From: DASQEH01 sp038237745
Lineage (GTDB): Bacteria > Actinomycetota > Actinomycetes > Propionibacteriales > Nocardioidaceae
Assembly (NCBI GenBank): GCA_038237745.1
Contig: JBBRYJ010000012.1
Location: forward strand, 17,546 to 81,545
Direction of reading: 5' to 3'
DNA: 64,000 nucleotides
Below are positions 8,523-16,600 of this stretch, in pieces. The notes under the pieces are model-generated. The model saw only the letters and a list, made by a program, of their open reading frames with translations. It did not search any database and was not told where the DNA came from. A program made the position numbers and the translations under genes. Every line of letters begins with the position of its first letter. Positions within the stretch are counted from its first letter, which is position 1.

Positions 8523-9649
8523 GCGACGCCGACCGTCCGGAGGACCGGTTCTGCATACGTGTCTGAACGCTCGGGGTCGAAGAGCTCGTTGGCCCAGAAG
8601 AGCGTGACGAGGCCGCCAGTGCCCACGTTGCTGATCGAGTGCGCCCACAAAGTCGGCATGTCGATGATCTGGGGAGACGACCCGTCGACATCGAAGGAGA
8701 CGACGTCGTTCGTCAGCATCTTGCGCAGCCGGATCGTCCCCGCACCAGCGATCACGATGAACCGTTCGACCTTGTGGAGGTGGAAGTGCTCGCCCCTCGT
8801 CACACCCGGCGCACTGGTCGATACAAAAGTCTGACCGGTGCCGCCGTGCGCCCGCACGCACTCGAACAAGGAACCACGGTCGTCCGCGTGGCTCGGAATC
8901 GGTAGCGGGAAACTCTCGGGAAAGGTGTATGAGCGGTAGGTGTTGAAGACGTCGAGCTCGAAGGGATCCGAGAGGTTAGGAAAGTCACCCGTCGCATAGC
9001 TCCCGGCCTGCGCGGTGATGAGGTCAAGGATCTCGGTGACGCGGGTCGATCTACCATTTACCACGGTCACGCCCGATGCGGTCGGCGCCTCGGCCGCATT
9101 GATCAGGGCGTCCGCTGCCCCCTGCACATGGAGAAGGGGAAGCTCGGCATCGTCGATGACCTGAGGGGTTCCGCCCGTTGCCACGAGGTGGCAGAAGGTG
9201 GCGACGACCGAGTTGTAGAAGGGTCGCCCGTGCTCCCCGAAGAGATTAGGCAGTCGGACGTCACTGAAAGCTCGACCGTTTCGGCCTGTCCAGGCCGAGA
9301 GCAGCTGCGCCGCAAGCTGCTTGCCCTCGCCGTAGGACGTGTCCTCCCCTGCGCGGATGGAGTTCGCGAAAACGATTTCGGGGCTGGCGCCCACAGCGTC
9401 ACAGGCCATGATGAGCTCCCGAGCCGCGTCCTGGTTACCCTCGGACACCTCTGCATCGGTGCCCCGGTTGACGCCGGCCAGATGGATCACCGCATCGGAT
9501 CCGCGGAGCGCGGCTGCCCAGGCCTCCCGATCGCCACGGGCGTCGTGCCCCAGGCCGACGACATGGTGACCGGTGAGCGCTCGGAGTCGACACCTCAAGT
9601 GCCACCCCAAGAAGCCGTCCGAGCCAGTGACGACAATCCGACGTGTCAT
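8519..9649 (-). CDS. capF: CapF: bifunctional SDR reductase / cupin epimerase of UDP-L-FucNAc synthesis
   Basis: A 376-residue two-domain protein. Residues 1-240 form a short-chain dehydrogenase domain starting RRIVVTGSDGFLGWHL. Residues about 255-370 form a cupin with GVTRGEHFHLHKVERFIV. This is the CapF/WbjC architecture: the cupin epimerises C3 and the N-terminal domain reduces the 4-keto group with NADPH to give UDP-2-acetamido-2,6-dideoxy-L-talose. It lies between CapE and the 2-epimerase, each junction being a 4-base overlap. The cupin histidines are present. An intact three-gene CapEFG set means UDP-L-FucNAc is very probably made. Confidence 0.93.
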   Translation of the reverse strand: MTRRIVVTGSDGFLGWHLRCRLRALTGHHVVGLGHDARGDREAWAAALRGSDAVIHLAGVNRGTDAEVSEGNQDAARELIMACDAVGASPEIVFANSIRAGEDTSYGEGKQLAAQLLSAWTGRNGRAFSDVRLPNLFGEHGRPFYNSVVATFCHLVATGGTPQVIDDAELPLLHVQGAADALINAAEAPTASGVTVVNGRSTRVTEILDLITAQAGSYATGDFPNLSDPFELDVFNTYRSYTFPESFPLPIPSHADDRGSLFECVRAHGGTGQTFVSTSAPGVTRGEHFHLHKVERFIVIAGAGTIRLRKMLTNDVVSFDVDGSSPQIIDMPTLWAHSISNVGTGGLVTLFWANELFDPERSDTYAEPVLRTVGVA

Positions 9650-10698
9650 ACCCGCACTGCCGCCGCGTCAAGCGTGCGTCCTGCACGCTCCAGCTCATAC
9701 CTCATCTGCGGCAGGGAGAGCAATAGTGCCTTGACGCCCTCCACGTCCAAGACCTCGGTGTTGTGCGAGGTGTAGTCGTCGAAGAATGCCGTCACTTGGT
9801 CGCCGACGTCGAAGTACAAACCGTAGTTCAGGTCCCGGGCATCAACGGGGACCCGGTAGTAGGCGCCCTGGTCCTTGGCTCGGCTGAGCTCTTCACGCGT
9901 TGCGAGTGTCTCGTACAGCTTCTCGCCATGACGAGTCCCGATGACATCGACGTCCGCCTCGACACCGAACAGCTCACTCACGGCTATGGCCAGCGTCTCA
10001 ATGGTGCTGGCCGGTGCCTTGCGGACGAAGAGATCCCCTTGGCTGGCAGCGGTGAATGCATGCTCGACGAGGCCCACTGCCTCATCGAGTGACATGAGGA
10101 AGCGGGTCATGTGCGGGTCGGTGACGCTCAGGCGAGATCCGTTGCGGATCTGCTCCACGAAAAGCGGAATGACAGAGCCACGGGAATACATCACGTTCCC
10201 GTACCGCACGCTGCTCACCACTGTCTGAGTCGTCAGGTTGTTGCGAGCGAACGCCTGCGCCGTCTTCTCCATCAAAGCTTTCGTCATTCCCATGGCGTTG
10301 ATGGGGTAGACCGCCTTGTCGGTGCTCAGGCAAACGACAGCCGCAACCTCGTGCTCGTTTGCCGCCTCGATGACGTTGGAACTACCCAGAATATTCGTTT
10401 GCACCGCCTCGAGTGGGAAGAATTCGCAGGACGGAACCTGCTTGAGTGCAGCGGCGTGGAAGACGAAGTCGGCCCCGGCCATCGCTCGCTTCACGCTCGT
10501 GAAGTCCCGGACATCGCCAATATAGAACCGCACACGGTCGTCGTTCAGGGTGCGCCGCATGAGGTCCTGCTTAACCTCGTCGCGACTGAACACCCGAACC
10601 TCTGCGACGTCGGAGGCCAGCAGTCGGCGCGCCATCGCGGACCCGAACGAGCCGGTTCCTCCTGTGATCAGAACTCGTCGTCCGCTGACTGACCTCAT
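9646..10698 (-). CDS. capE: CapE: UDP-GlcNAc 4,6-dehydratase / 5-epimerase
   Basis: A 350-residue extended SDR enzyme that starts UDP-L-FucNAc synthesis by converting UDP-GlcNAc to a 4-keto-6-deoxy L-sugar. The Rossmann motif is TGGTGSFGSAMARRLL near residue 12. Catalytic features are VCLSTDKAVYPINAMGMTK, with the STDKA segment and the MxxxK lysine typical of this subgroup, followed by SVRYGNVMYSRGSVIPLF. The cytosolic form without membrane helices separates it from the larger CapD/PglF-like dehydratase at 14550-16445. The start overlaps the aminotransferase stop by ATGA. Confidence 0.93.
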   Translation of the reverse strand: MRSVSGRRVLITGGTGSFGSAMARRLLASDVAEVRVFSRDEVKQDLMRRTLNDDRVRFYIGDVRDFTSVKRAMAGADFVFHAAALKQVPSCEFFPLEAVQTNILGSSNVIEAANEHEVAAVVCLSTDKAVYPINAMGMTKALMEKTAQAFARNNLTTQTVVSSVRYGNVMYSRGSVIPLFVEQIRNGSRLSVTDPHMTRFLMSLDEAVGLVEHAFTAASQGDLFVRKAPASTIETLAIAVSELFGVEADVDVIGTRHGEKLYETLATREELSRAKDQGAYYRVPVDARDLNYGLYFDVGDQVTAFFDDYTSHNTEVLDVEGVKALLLSLPQMRYELERAGRTLDAAAVRV

Positions 10699-11831
10699 GA
10701 GCGCTCCTTGATGAACTCGGCGACGAGGTCAACGACTTCGCCTATGACGGTGTCGCTGTGCTTGGAACCGCTCGGTAGGGCCAGCCCTCGATCGAAGAGC
10801 TGGTCGGCCACTCCAGTCAGAGCGGTTGCGCATCCCTTGAAAGCCGGCTGTTGGTGCATGGGCTTCCACACTGGGCGCGTCTCGATCTCACGGCCGGCCA
10901 GGTAGGCGCTGAGGTCCTGAGCATCCCACCCCGACCGATCAGGATTGACCGTGATAACGCTCAGCCAGCAATTGTCGTCGGAGTCGTCACCGCCGTCGAG
11001 CATTTCCACGCCGTCGACGGTCGCGAAAATTCGTCGATAGGTGTCGCGGATGTGCCGGCGTCGAGCGATCATTTCCTCGAGCCTGAACAGTTGAGCCGAG
11101 CCTAGGGCTGCCAGCACGTTGCTCAGCCGGTAGTTGTACCCCACTTCCGTGTGCTCGTAGTGAAGGGCAGGCTCACGTGCCTGGGTGCTGAGGTAGCGCG
11201 CTCGATCCGCGAACGACTTCTGGTCCGTGAGCAATGCGCCTCCCCCGCTCGTCGTCATGATCTTGTTTCCATTGAAAGAAAGCGCCGCAGCAACGCCGAA
11301 CGATCCAGCGGGGCGACCCGCGTGATGAGCCCCGAGTGCTTCCGCGGCGTCCTCGATCATCGGTATCTCGAGTCGCTCTGCTTCCGGAACGAGTCGTGAG
11401 TAGTCCGCACACTTGCCAAAGAGGTCGACGGGAACGAAGCCTGCGACATGCCGGCCCGCCCGCCTCTGCTCGTCGACCGCTCTGGAGAACGCCTCCGGAT
11501 CGACGTTTCCCGTACAGCGTTCGACATCCACGAAGCAAGGCTCCGCCTGTGTGTAGACGACGGCATTCGCGGTCGCGGCGAAGGTCAGGGTGGGAACGAT
11601 GACCACATCACCAGGGCGCACTGCGATGCCGAGCAGAGCGAGGTGCAGTGCTGCCGTGCCGGATGTCATGCCGACGGCATATTTCGTGTCACATCGCGAC
11701 GCCAGGCCCACTTCGAAGGCATCAAGATGGGGGCCCGCGGGGGCGACCCATCCGGAGCGCACTGCCTCGACCACAGCCACCTCCTCAGCCACGCCGACGT
11801 CCGGAGGGGACAACATCACGCGAAACGTCAT
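10695..11831 (-). CDS. DegT/DnrJ/EryC1 family sugar aminotransferase (PglE/WbpE-like)
   Basis: A 378-residue PLP enzyme of the sugar-aminotransferase family. The substrate-side start is LSPPDVGVAEEVAVVEAV. The SGTAALHLAL turn binds the cofactor phosphate. EDAAEALGAHHAG supplies the ring-contacting aspartate. SFNGNKIMTTSGGG carries the Schiff-base lysine. It most likely transfers an amino group to C4 of a UDP-4-keto-6-deoxy-GlcNAc made by the CapD/PglF-like gene, using glutamate. A PglD-type acetyltransferase is not present in the operon, so the product may stay a free amine or be acetylated by an enzyme encoded elsewhere. Both ends overlap neighbours by four bases. Confidence 0.9.
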   Translation of the reverse strand: MTFRVMLSPPDVGVAEEVAVVEAVRSGWVAPAGPHLDAFEVGLASRCDTKYAVGMTSGTAALHLALLGIAVRPGDVVIVPTLTFAATANAVVYTQAEPCFVDVERCTGNVDPEAFSRAVDEQRRAGRHVAGFVPVDLFGKCADYSRLVPEAERLEIPMIEDAAEALGAHHAGRPAGSFGVAAALSFNGNKIMTTSGGGALLTDQKSFADRARYLSTQAREPALHYEHTEVGYNYRLSNVLAALGSAQLFRLEEMIARRRHIRDTYRRIFATVDGVEMLDGGDDSDDNCWLSVITVNPDRSGWDAQDLSAYLAGREIETRPVWKPMHQQPAFKGCATALTGVADQLFDRGLALPSGSKHSDTVIGEVVDLVAEFIKERS

Positions 11832-12478
11832 TGGCTCGCACCCCTCGCAGCCAGTCCGGGGCGGTGGACAACCTGGCGGAGGGTGCGGGTCAGGTAGCGC
11901 AGATCCGTCCGCAGCGAGTAGCTCCGCACATACTCGACGTTCATCCTCACCTTGGCCGGGTAGACGACGGTTCTGTTGTAATGCTCAGGATCGGCAACGG
12001 TGGCCAACAACCCCTCCTCGTAGCGGTAGTGCAGGGTCGCGGGTCCCGTAATTCCTGGGCGAACTGAGAGGACGACTCGGTCCCCCCCGTCCAGCAGATC
12101 GGCGAACCCTGGTACGTCGGGGCGGGGACCGACGAGGCTCATGTCGCCGCGAACGACGTTTACGAGCTGTGGCAGCTCATCGAGCTTCATGGCTCGCAGC
12201 CGGCGACCGACGCTTGTGACCCGGGTGTCCTTGCTCGTAGTGACTGTGCTCTCGCCACTCGCCCGCATAGTGCGGATCTTGTAGAGGGTGAACAGTCGCC
12301 CGTCCTTACCGACCCGCTCCTGCGCGAAGATTCCGGACTGACCGGTGTCGAGGCTGGCAGCGAGCATGGAGCACAGGATGATCGGACTGGCCGCTGCGAG
12401 AGCCGGGGTCGCGATGGCCAGGTCCAGCGAACGCTTGATCCATCGCTGGCGGAGGCTCCACGGCACGGACTCAGACAT
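11828..12478 (-). CDS. Priming phosphoglycosyl transferase, PglC-like bacterial sugar transferase
   Basis: A 216-residue monotopic phosphoglycosyl transferase of PF02397. A membrane-entering helix lies at about 10-35. It is followed by FAQERVGKDGRLFTLYKIRTM, the DELPQLVNVVRGDMSLVGPRP motif, and RPGITGPATL. The short form without extra transmembrane helices resembles PglC and would put the first sugar phosphate, perhaps the 4-amino-6-deoxy-GlcNAc made by its neighbours, onto polyprenyl phosphate. The start ATG 12478 lies inside the end of the sulfotransferase gene (8-base overlap). The open frame runs on to 12526 but would overlap further. Donor specificity is inferred. Confidence 0.9.
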   Translation of the reverse strand: MSESVPWSLRQRWIKRSLDLAIATPALAAASPIILCSMLAASLDTGQSGIFAQERVGKDGRLFTLYKIRTMRASGESTVTTSKDTRVTSVGRRLRAMKLDELPQLVNVVRGDMSLVGPRPDVPGFADLLDGGDRVVLSVRPGITGPATLHYRYEEGLLATVADPEHYNRTVVYPAKVRMNVEYVRSYSLRTDLRYLTRTLRQVVHRPGLAARGASQ

Positions 12479-13322
12479 AGCCGAGCTGCCCAAGGGTCGG
12501 CGACAACATTTCCTGAACCCGTGCAAGCTTGGACGCCTCGAGTGAAAGATGGCCCCTTCCGATGCTCGACGCGGAGACGCCGGCGACAGCCGACTCGAGG
12601 TCTACGGTGGGAAGGTCGAGGAACCTGAGGAGTTCGACAAGGCCGTCCTCTGGTCGGCGAACAAAGTCCTCATAGCGGAGGCGGTGCACCCGCTCGCACG
12701 GCAATCTCTCCAGCGCTGAATAGCTGCGCTCGATGCATCGGCGCCACTGAGCGGCGCAGACTTCATCGAGGCTACGGCTGCGGAGCATCTCATCGATTCC
12801 GTCGAAACGAGGCCCCCAGCTGCGCGTCCACGTGTCAGACGTCCCCCGCCAAAGAACGCGATTTGTGGCGAAGCGCAGGCCTGAGTACGCGAGGTCACTG
12901 GGGGGGACGAAGCGTGCCTTGCGGACGGTGTAAGACCAATCGACAGGGGCGTTCCACCGAGCCAGGGCCGACGCGGTGGCGTCGACGCCATCGCGAGTGA
13001 TCAGGACGAACCGCGCACGCGGTAGAAGCGCGGCCACATAGTCGACACGCAGTGAGTTGGCGCACGTCTTCTCTACGACGGTGTGTCCGCCCTGCCGGCG
13101 ACGTACCCGGTCGAATCGAGAACTGATGTAATGCTGCAGCCGACGGTCCGCCCGGTCGACGGGAATCTCGTCGGTGGGATGATCCCTGCTGCCATGCCGC
13201 CATACGGCATTGATCTCGTCGCACGGCCAAGTCACCACGCCTGGCCGACTGCTGAGCAGATCGCGGAGCATGTTCGTTCCCGACCTCGGTGCGCCGATGA
13301 TTATGACCTCGCCCCTGGTCAC
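12471..13322 (-). CDS. Sulfotransferase, Stf0/Sulfotransfer_3-like
   Basis: About 283 residues beginning GTG 13322 (VTRGEVIIIGAPRSGTNML), which overlaps the glycosyltransferase stop by GTGA. The PAPS loop is GAPRSGTNM at residues 9-17. The 3'-phosphate strand is RARFVLITRDGVDATASALAR, and the later RLRYEDFVRRPEDGLVELLRFL segment is typical of carbohydrate sulfotransferases. It is only distantly similar to the sulfotransferase at 3718-4629, so two different hydroxyls or sugars could be modified. Acting between the glycosyltransferase and priming genes, it may work on the lipid-linked repeat unit in the cytosol. Confidence 0.85.
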   Translation of the reverse strand: MTRGEVIIIGAPRSGTNMLRDLLSSRPGVVTWPCDEINAVWRHGSRDHPTDEIPVDRADRRLQHYISSRFDRVRRRQGGHTVVEKTCANSLRVDYVAALLPRARFVLITRDGVDATASALARWNAPVDWSYTVRKARFVPPSDLAYSGLRFATNRVLWRGTSDTWTRSWGPRFDGIDEMLRSRSLDEVCAAQWRRCIERSYSALERLPCERVHRLRYEDFVRRPEDGLVELLRFLDLPTVDLESAVAGVSASSIGRGHLSLEASKLARVQEMLSPTLGQLGYV

Positions 13323-14560
13323 GCCGCCTCCACCTGTGTCACCACGGCTTCGACCAGCCGGGACCACCGCAGAAGCGTGGTGTCCTTGTCGAAGAGAGAC
13401 GCGCCGTTTGCGCGCGCTCGCGAGCGCATTTCGGTCAGTAGCCCGGGTTTGTCGTTCAGCCTGTCAAGTGCCTGCGCCAACAACTCCGCGCTCCCCGGAG
13501 GAACGCCAAAACCGAGCCCTTCGTGCTCCAGCCGCTCGACGAGCTCACAACCGGTCTCCACCACGGCGAGGACGGGACAACCTTCGGCCAAGTACGTCAT
13601 TGTCTTGCTCGGGTATGCGAACCGATGGATCCCACTCGTGAGACTCACGAGACCGAGGTCTGCCGATGCGATCAGGGCCCGCGCGGACGCCACATCCTGA
13701 TGCGGGACGAAGTCAACGTCGATGCCGTCCATGACGGCCGCCTGCTTCTTGAGGTCGTCAACAGCTACACCGTCTCCCATCAGGGTGAGGTGCACGCGAG
13801 CGCGTTGGACTTTGCCGAGTGCCTCTATCACCGTCTCCAGGCCCTGGAAGCGACCGACGTTTCCGGCGAACACGACATGGATCCGACCGTCACTGACGAT
13901 CCTGGCGGGAGTAACCGGCGACTGGGTGGCCCGTCCGAGCTCGAAGTTATTGATCACGTGCAGCGCGATCGGCCGGGAAGTATCCCGCCGACGAAGCGAC
14001 TCGGCCATATCTCTTGACAAGACGACTACGGCGGCTGCCGTCTCACATGTCATCCGGTCGAGCCACTGCAGCGTCCGAAAGACCAGCGGATGGCTGAACT
14101 CGCCCGACACGCGGCCAATCTCCGGATGGATATCCATGCAGTGGTAGACAAATTTTCCGCCCCGAAGACGCGCGGCTCTCGACGCTGCCCAGGCCAGCAC
14201 CACCGGTGGCGCTGTTGAGGTCATCACGACGTCGAACTTCCGACGGGTGGTCAAGATGCGAACCGCCACCAAGGCACTGAAGGCCACAATGTTGACCGGC
14301 ACCAGCCACCGGCGACCGTGCTCGCGTGGAAGTGCGATCCTCCGTACCTGAACGCCGTCCACCTGCCCTCGAGCCGGAGCCTTTCCCTTGGGCTCGGATC
14401 GCTTGTACGACGGCTGACTGGACATCACCTCGACGTCGAGGCCGTCCGACATCCATTGGTTAACGATGTCGCGCAGCATTGACGCATAGGGCGGAGAGTC
14501 CGGCCAATAATATCGATGAACCGCGAGGACTTTCACGGCACGAGATGAGCTAGCTCGCAC
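13319..14560 (-). CDS. GT4 family glycosyltransferase (WbuB-like)
   Basis: A 413-residue GT-B glycosyltransferase. The N-terminal domain starts VKVLAVHRYYWPDSPPYAS with the acceptor-side region up to about 190. The C-terminal donor domain has HVVFAGNVGRFQGLETVIEAL and the terminal FAYPSKTMTYLAEGCPVLAV segment with the conserved glutamate. It resembles WbuB-type enzymes found beside FucNAc genes, so UDP-L-FucNAc is the suspected donor (inference). It is the only clear glycosyltransferase in the operon besides the priming enzyme. The GTG at 14560 overlaps the dehydratase by 11 bases; a GTG at 14536 is an alternative start. Confidence 0.88.
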   Translation of the reverse strand: MRASSSRAVKVLAVHRYYWPDSPPYASMLRDIVNQWMSDGLDVEVMSSQPSYKRSEPKGKAPARGQVDGVQVRRIALPREHGRRWLVPVNIVAFSALVAVRILTTRRKFDVVMTSTAPPVVLAWAASRAARLRGGKFVYHCMDIHPEIGRVSGEFSHPLVFRTLQWLDRMTCETAAAVVVLSRDMAESLRRRDTSRPIALHVINNFELGRATQSPVTPARIVSDGRIHVVFAGNVGRFQGLETVIEALGKVQRARVHLTLMGDGVAVDDLKKQAAVMDGIDVDFVPHQDVASARALIASADLGLVSLTSGIHRFAYPSKTMTYLAEGCPVLAVVETGCELVERLEHEGLGFGVPPGSAELLAQALDRLNDKPGLLTEMRSRARANGASLFDKDTTLLRWSRLVEAVVTQVEAA

Positions 14561-16445
14561 GCTGAAGGCTCCCCTCAGCCGTCTCTCCCACTCGGAGGGC
14601 TTTGCATTCTTCGACGAGCGCGTGAGTCAGGTTCCCTCTTTCGACAGATAAGTCGATATCGCGAGCGACACGCCTGGACATCGGCGGAACCCCTACATGT
14701 GACACGAGGGGGTGCACCGGCCGCTCGTCGGGCTCACCGGCTCCGAACAAGACCTCGTGCATCTTCTCTCCCGGACGAAGGCCGGTGTACTGGATGTCCA
14801 CGGGCTTCCCAGAGAGCTTGATCAACTGCCGGGCAACGTCATCGATGCGTACCGGGCTGCCCATGTCCAGCACCAAAGCCTCTCCGTCGCGACCGATCGC
14901 AGCGGCTTGGATGACTAACTCGACCGCCTCCTGGACCGTCATGAAGAAGCGCGTGACCTCGGGATCAGTCACCGTTACGGGGCCGCCGGACGCAATTTGC
15001 GATGTGAACGCTACGAGCACCGACCCGCGGCTACCCAACACGTTGCCGAATCGCACGCTCAGGTACGTGCCCGTGGCCTCCGCGGCCACAGAGGCCGTGA
15101 GGCGTTCCGCCATGCGCTTCGAGTAGCCGAGAACGCTGCAAGGGTCCGCAGCTTTGTCGGTGGAGATATTGACGAAAGTCTCCACGTCGTTGTCCCGCGA
15201 CGCCTCCAGCACCGTCAAGGTGCCCCAGACATTCGTCTTGACTGCCTCACCTGGGTATTGCTCCAGGAGAGGCAGGTGCTTGAGCGCCGCCGCGTGAAAG
15301 ACGATCTGTGGTCTCCGAGTGTTGAAGAACTCGTTCACGAAGTCCCCGTCGCGGATGTCACCGAGCACAACCTCGGTTGAGTCGAGCAGCGCTCGACCGT
15401 GGAGCGACAACTGAACCGCGTGCAGCGCGGACTCGTCCCTGTCGAGCATTATCAGCTCCGATGGACCGTACTTGTGGATCTGGCGACACAGCTCAGACCC
15501 GATGGATCCGCCAGCGCCGGTGACCAAGACGCGTCGACCGGTCAGGCACCCGGCGATGGACTTCACGTCCGTCTCCACCTGGTGGCGACCGAGCAAATCC
15601 TCCATATTGATGTCCCGGACCGAGGTGATGTCGACCCGCCCGTCCAGCAGGTCGTTGACGCCAGGGACCACCTTGACATCCAGACCCGCGGCGACGGCGT
15701 CCTGGGTGATGGCCCGAATCGCCGTCCCGGCAAGGCTGGGAATAGCCACGACGAGAAGTGAGGCGCCCGAGCGTTCCACGGCGGCTCGGAGGTCGCGCGA
15801 GGTACCTAGCACCTGTACGCCGTAGATCCGAAGGTGACGCTTGTTCAGGTCGTCATCGAGCAGACCGACAGGCTCCCAGCTTATGTCGGTGGCCCGCCGG
15901 GTGAAACCAGACTCCGTCGCGCGCCGCATGGAGCGGATCAGTTGGCGCCCACCATCACCGGCTCCGAGAATGAGAACCGGCACCGAGCCAGCGACTGGTT
16001 GGGACCGACGAGCCGCCTCCTCTGCCTGTCTCCACACGGCACGCCCGGTGCCCATTAGGGCGACGGCCACGAACACCGCGATCAAGGGGACGGAGCGAGC
16101 GACCATCGGTGGGCTGAGCACTAGGTTGACCGCGAATACTCCGGTCCCGGCTGCGCTCGCGACCAGACCGAGGGTGACCATCTCCTCCAGGCTCGCCAGC
16201 TCGGCGCGGCCATGGTGCAGTCTCTGACGCCAGCCGAGCGCCGTATAGACGACTGAGACGAGGGCCCAGACCCCGACCAGAGGCGCCCAGCGGACGTTAT
16301 TGGTGTCGAAGTCCACTCGCCCTAGGGCAGCGACGCCAAGGCCGGCCCCCCAGGCCAGAGAGTCGAACGCTGTCAGGAGGAGGTGCCGTCGCTTGCGCAG
16401 CTCCTGCGCGTTGCCCCTGCTGAGCACCAAGTCCCCCTGAATCAT
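14550..16445 (-). CDS. Membrane-bound UDP-GlcNAc 4,6-dehydratase, CapD/PglF family
   Basis: A 631-residue protein opening the polysaccharide operon. Residues 20-150 hold about four membrane helices. Residues 165-290 form a CoA-binding/Rossmann-like domain (VLILGAGDGGRQLIRSMRR). Residues 300-600 are the SDR catalytic domain (RRVLVTGAGGSIGSELC, then NISTDKAADPCSVLGYSKR). Such proteins remove water across C4-C6 of UDP-GlcNAc to give the 4-keto-6-deoxy sugar, the substrate for the DegT-type aminotransferase downstream. The ATG at 16445 lacks a strong ribosome site. The gene diverges from the tyrosine kinase, with 155 bases between them. Confidence 0.9.
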   Translation of the reverse strand: MIQGDLVLSRGNAQELRKRRHLLLTAFDSLAWGAGLGVAALGRVDFDTNNVRWAPLVGVWALVSVVYTALGWRQRLHHGRAELASLEEMVTLGLVASAAGTGVFAVNLVLSPPMVARSVPLIAVFVAVALMGTGRAVWRQAEEAARRSQPVAGSVPVLILGAGDGGRQLIRSMRRATESGFTRRATDISWEPVGLLDDDLNKRHLRIYGVQVLGTSRDLRAAVERSGASLLVVAIPSLAGTAIRAITQDAVAAGLDVKVVPGVNDLLDGRVDITSVRDINMEDLLGRHQVETDVKSIAGCLTGRRVLVTGAGGSIGSELCRQIHKYGPSELIMLDRDESALHAVQLSLHGRALLDSTEVVLGDIRDGDFVNEFFNTRRPQIVFHAAALKHLPLLEQYPGEAVKTNVWGTLTVLEASRDNDVETFVNISTDKAADPCSVLGYSKRMAERLTASVAAEATGTYLSVRFGNVLGSRGSVLVAFTSQIASGGPVTVTDPEVTRFFMTVQEAVELVIQAAAIGRDGEALVLDMGSPVRIDDVARQLIKLSGKPVDIQYTGLRPGEKMHEVLFGAGEPDERPVHPLVSHVGVPPMSRRVARDIDLSVERGNLTHALVEECKALRVGETAEGSLQRAS

Positions 16446-16584
16446 TGCTAGACCGAGACGAACTCACGCATTGAGGGCGTAGTGTTAGCGTTCGTGCACG
16501 TAGAGTCATCAGTCTACGGGCAACGCATTCTTTCTGGATCCAAACGAGCGCATGAAGTCGGAGAAACTGACGTCGGCTTCAAGC

Positions 16585-16590
16585 AAGGAG
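16585..16590 (+). promoter_or_regulatory. Ribosome binding site fixing the GTG start of the tyrosine kinase
   Basis: AAGGAG lies ten bases before GTG 16601 and supports that start. It sits in the 155-base divergent spacer between the two polysaccharide transcription units. I see no convincing paired -35/-10 in the spacer. Confidence 0.7.
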
Positions 16591-16600
16591 AGTTCACACC

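Noticed and set aside
7401..8861. Longer 486-residue form of the 2-epimerase
   Set aside because: The family starts at MKVMTIVGTRPE. ATG 8522 gives the ATGA overlap seen at every junction of the operon, and the extra part is antisense-like sequence within capF.
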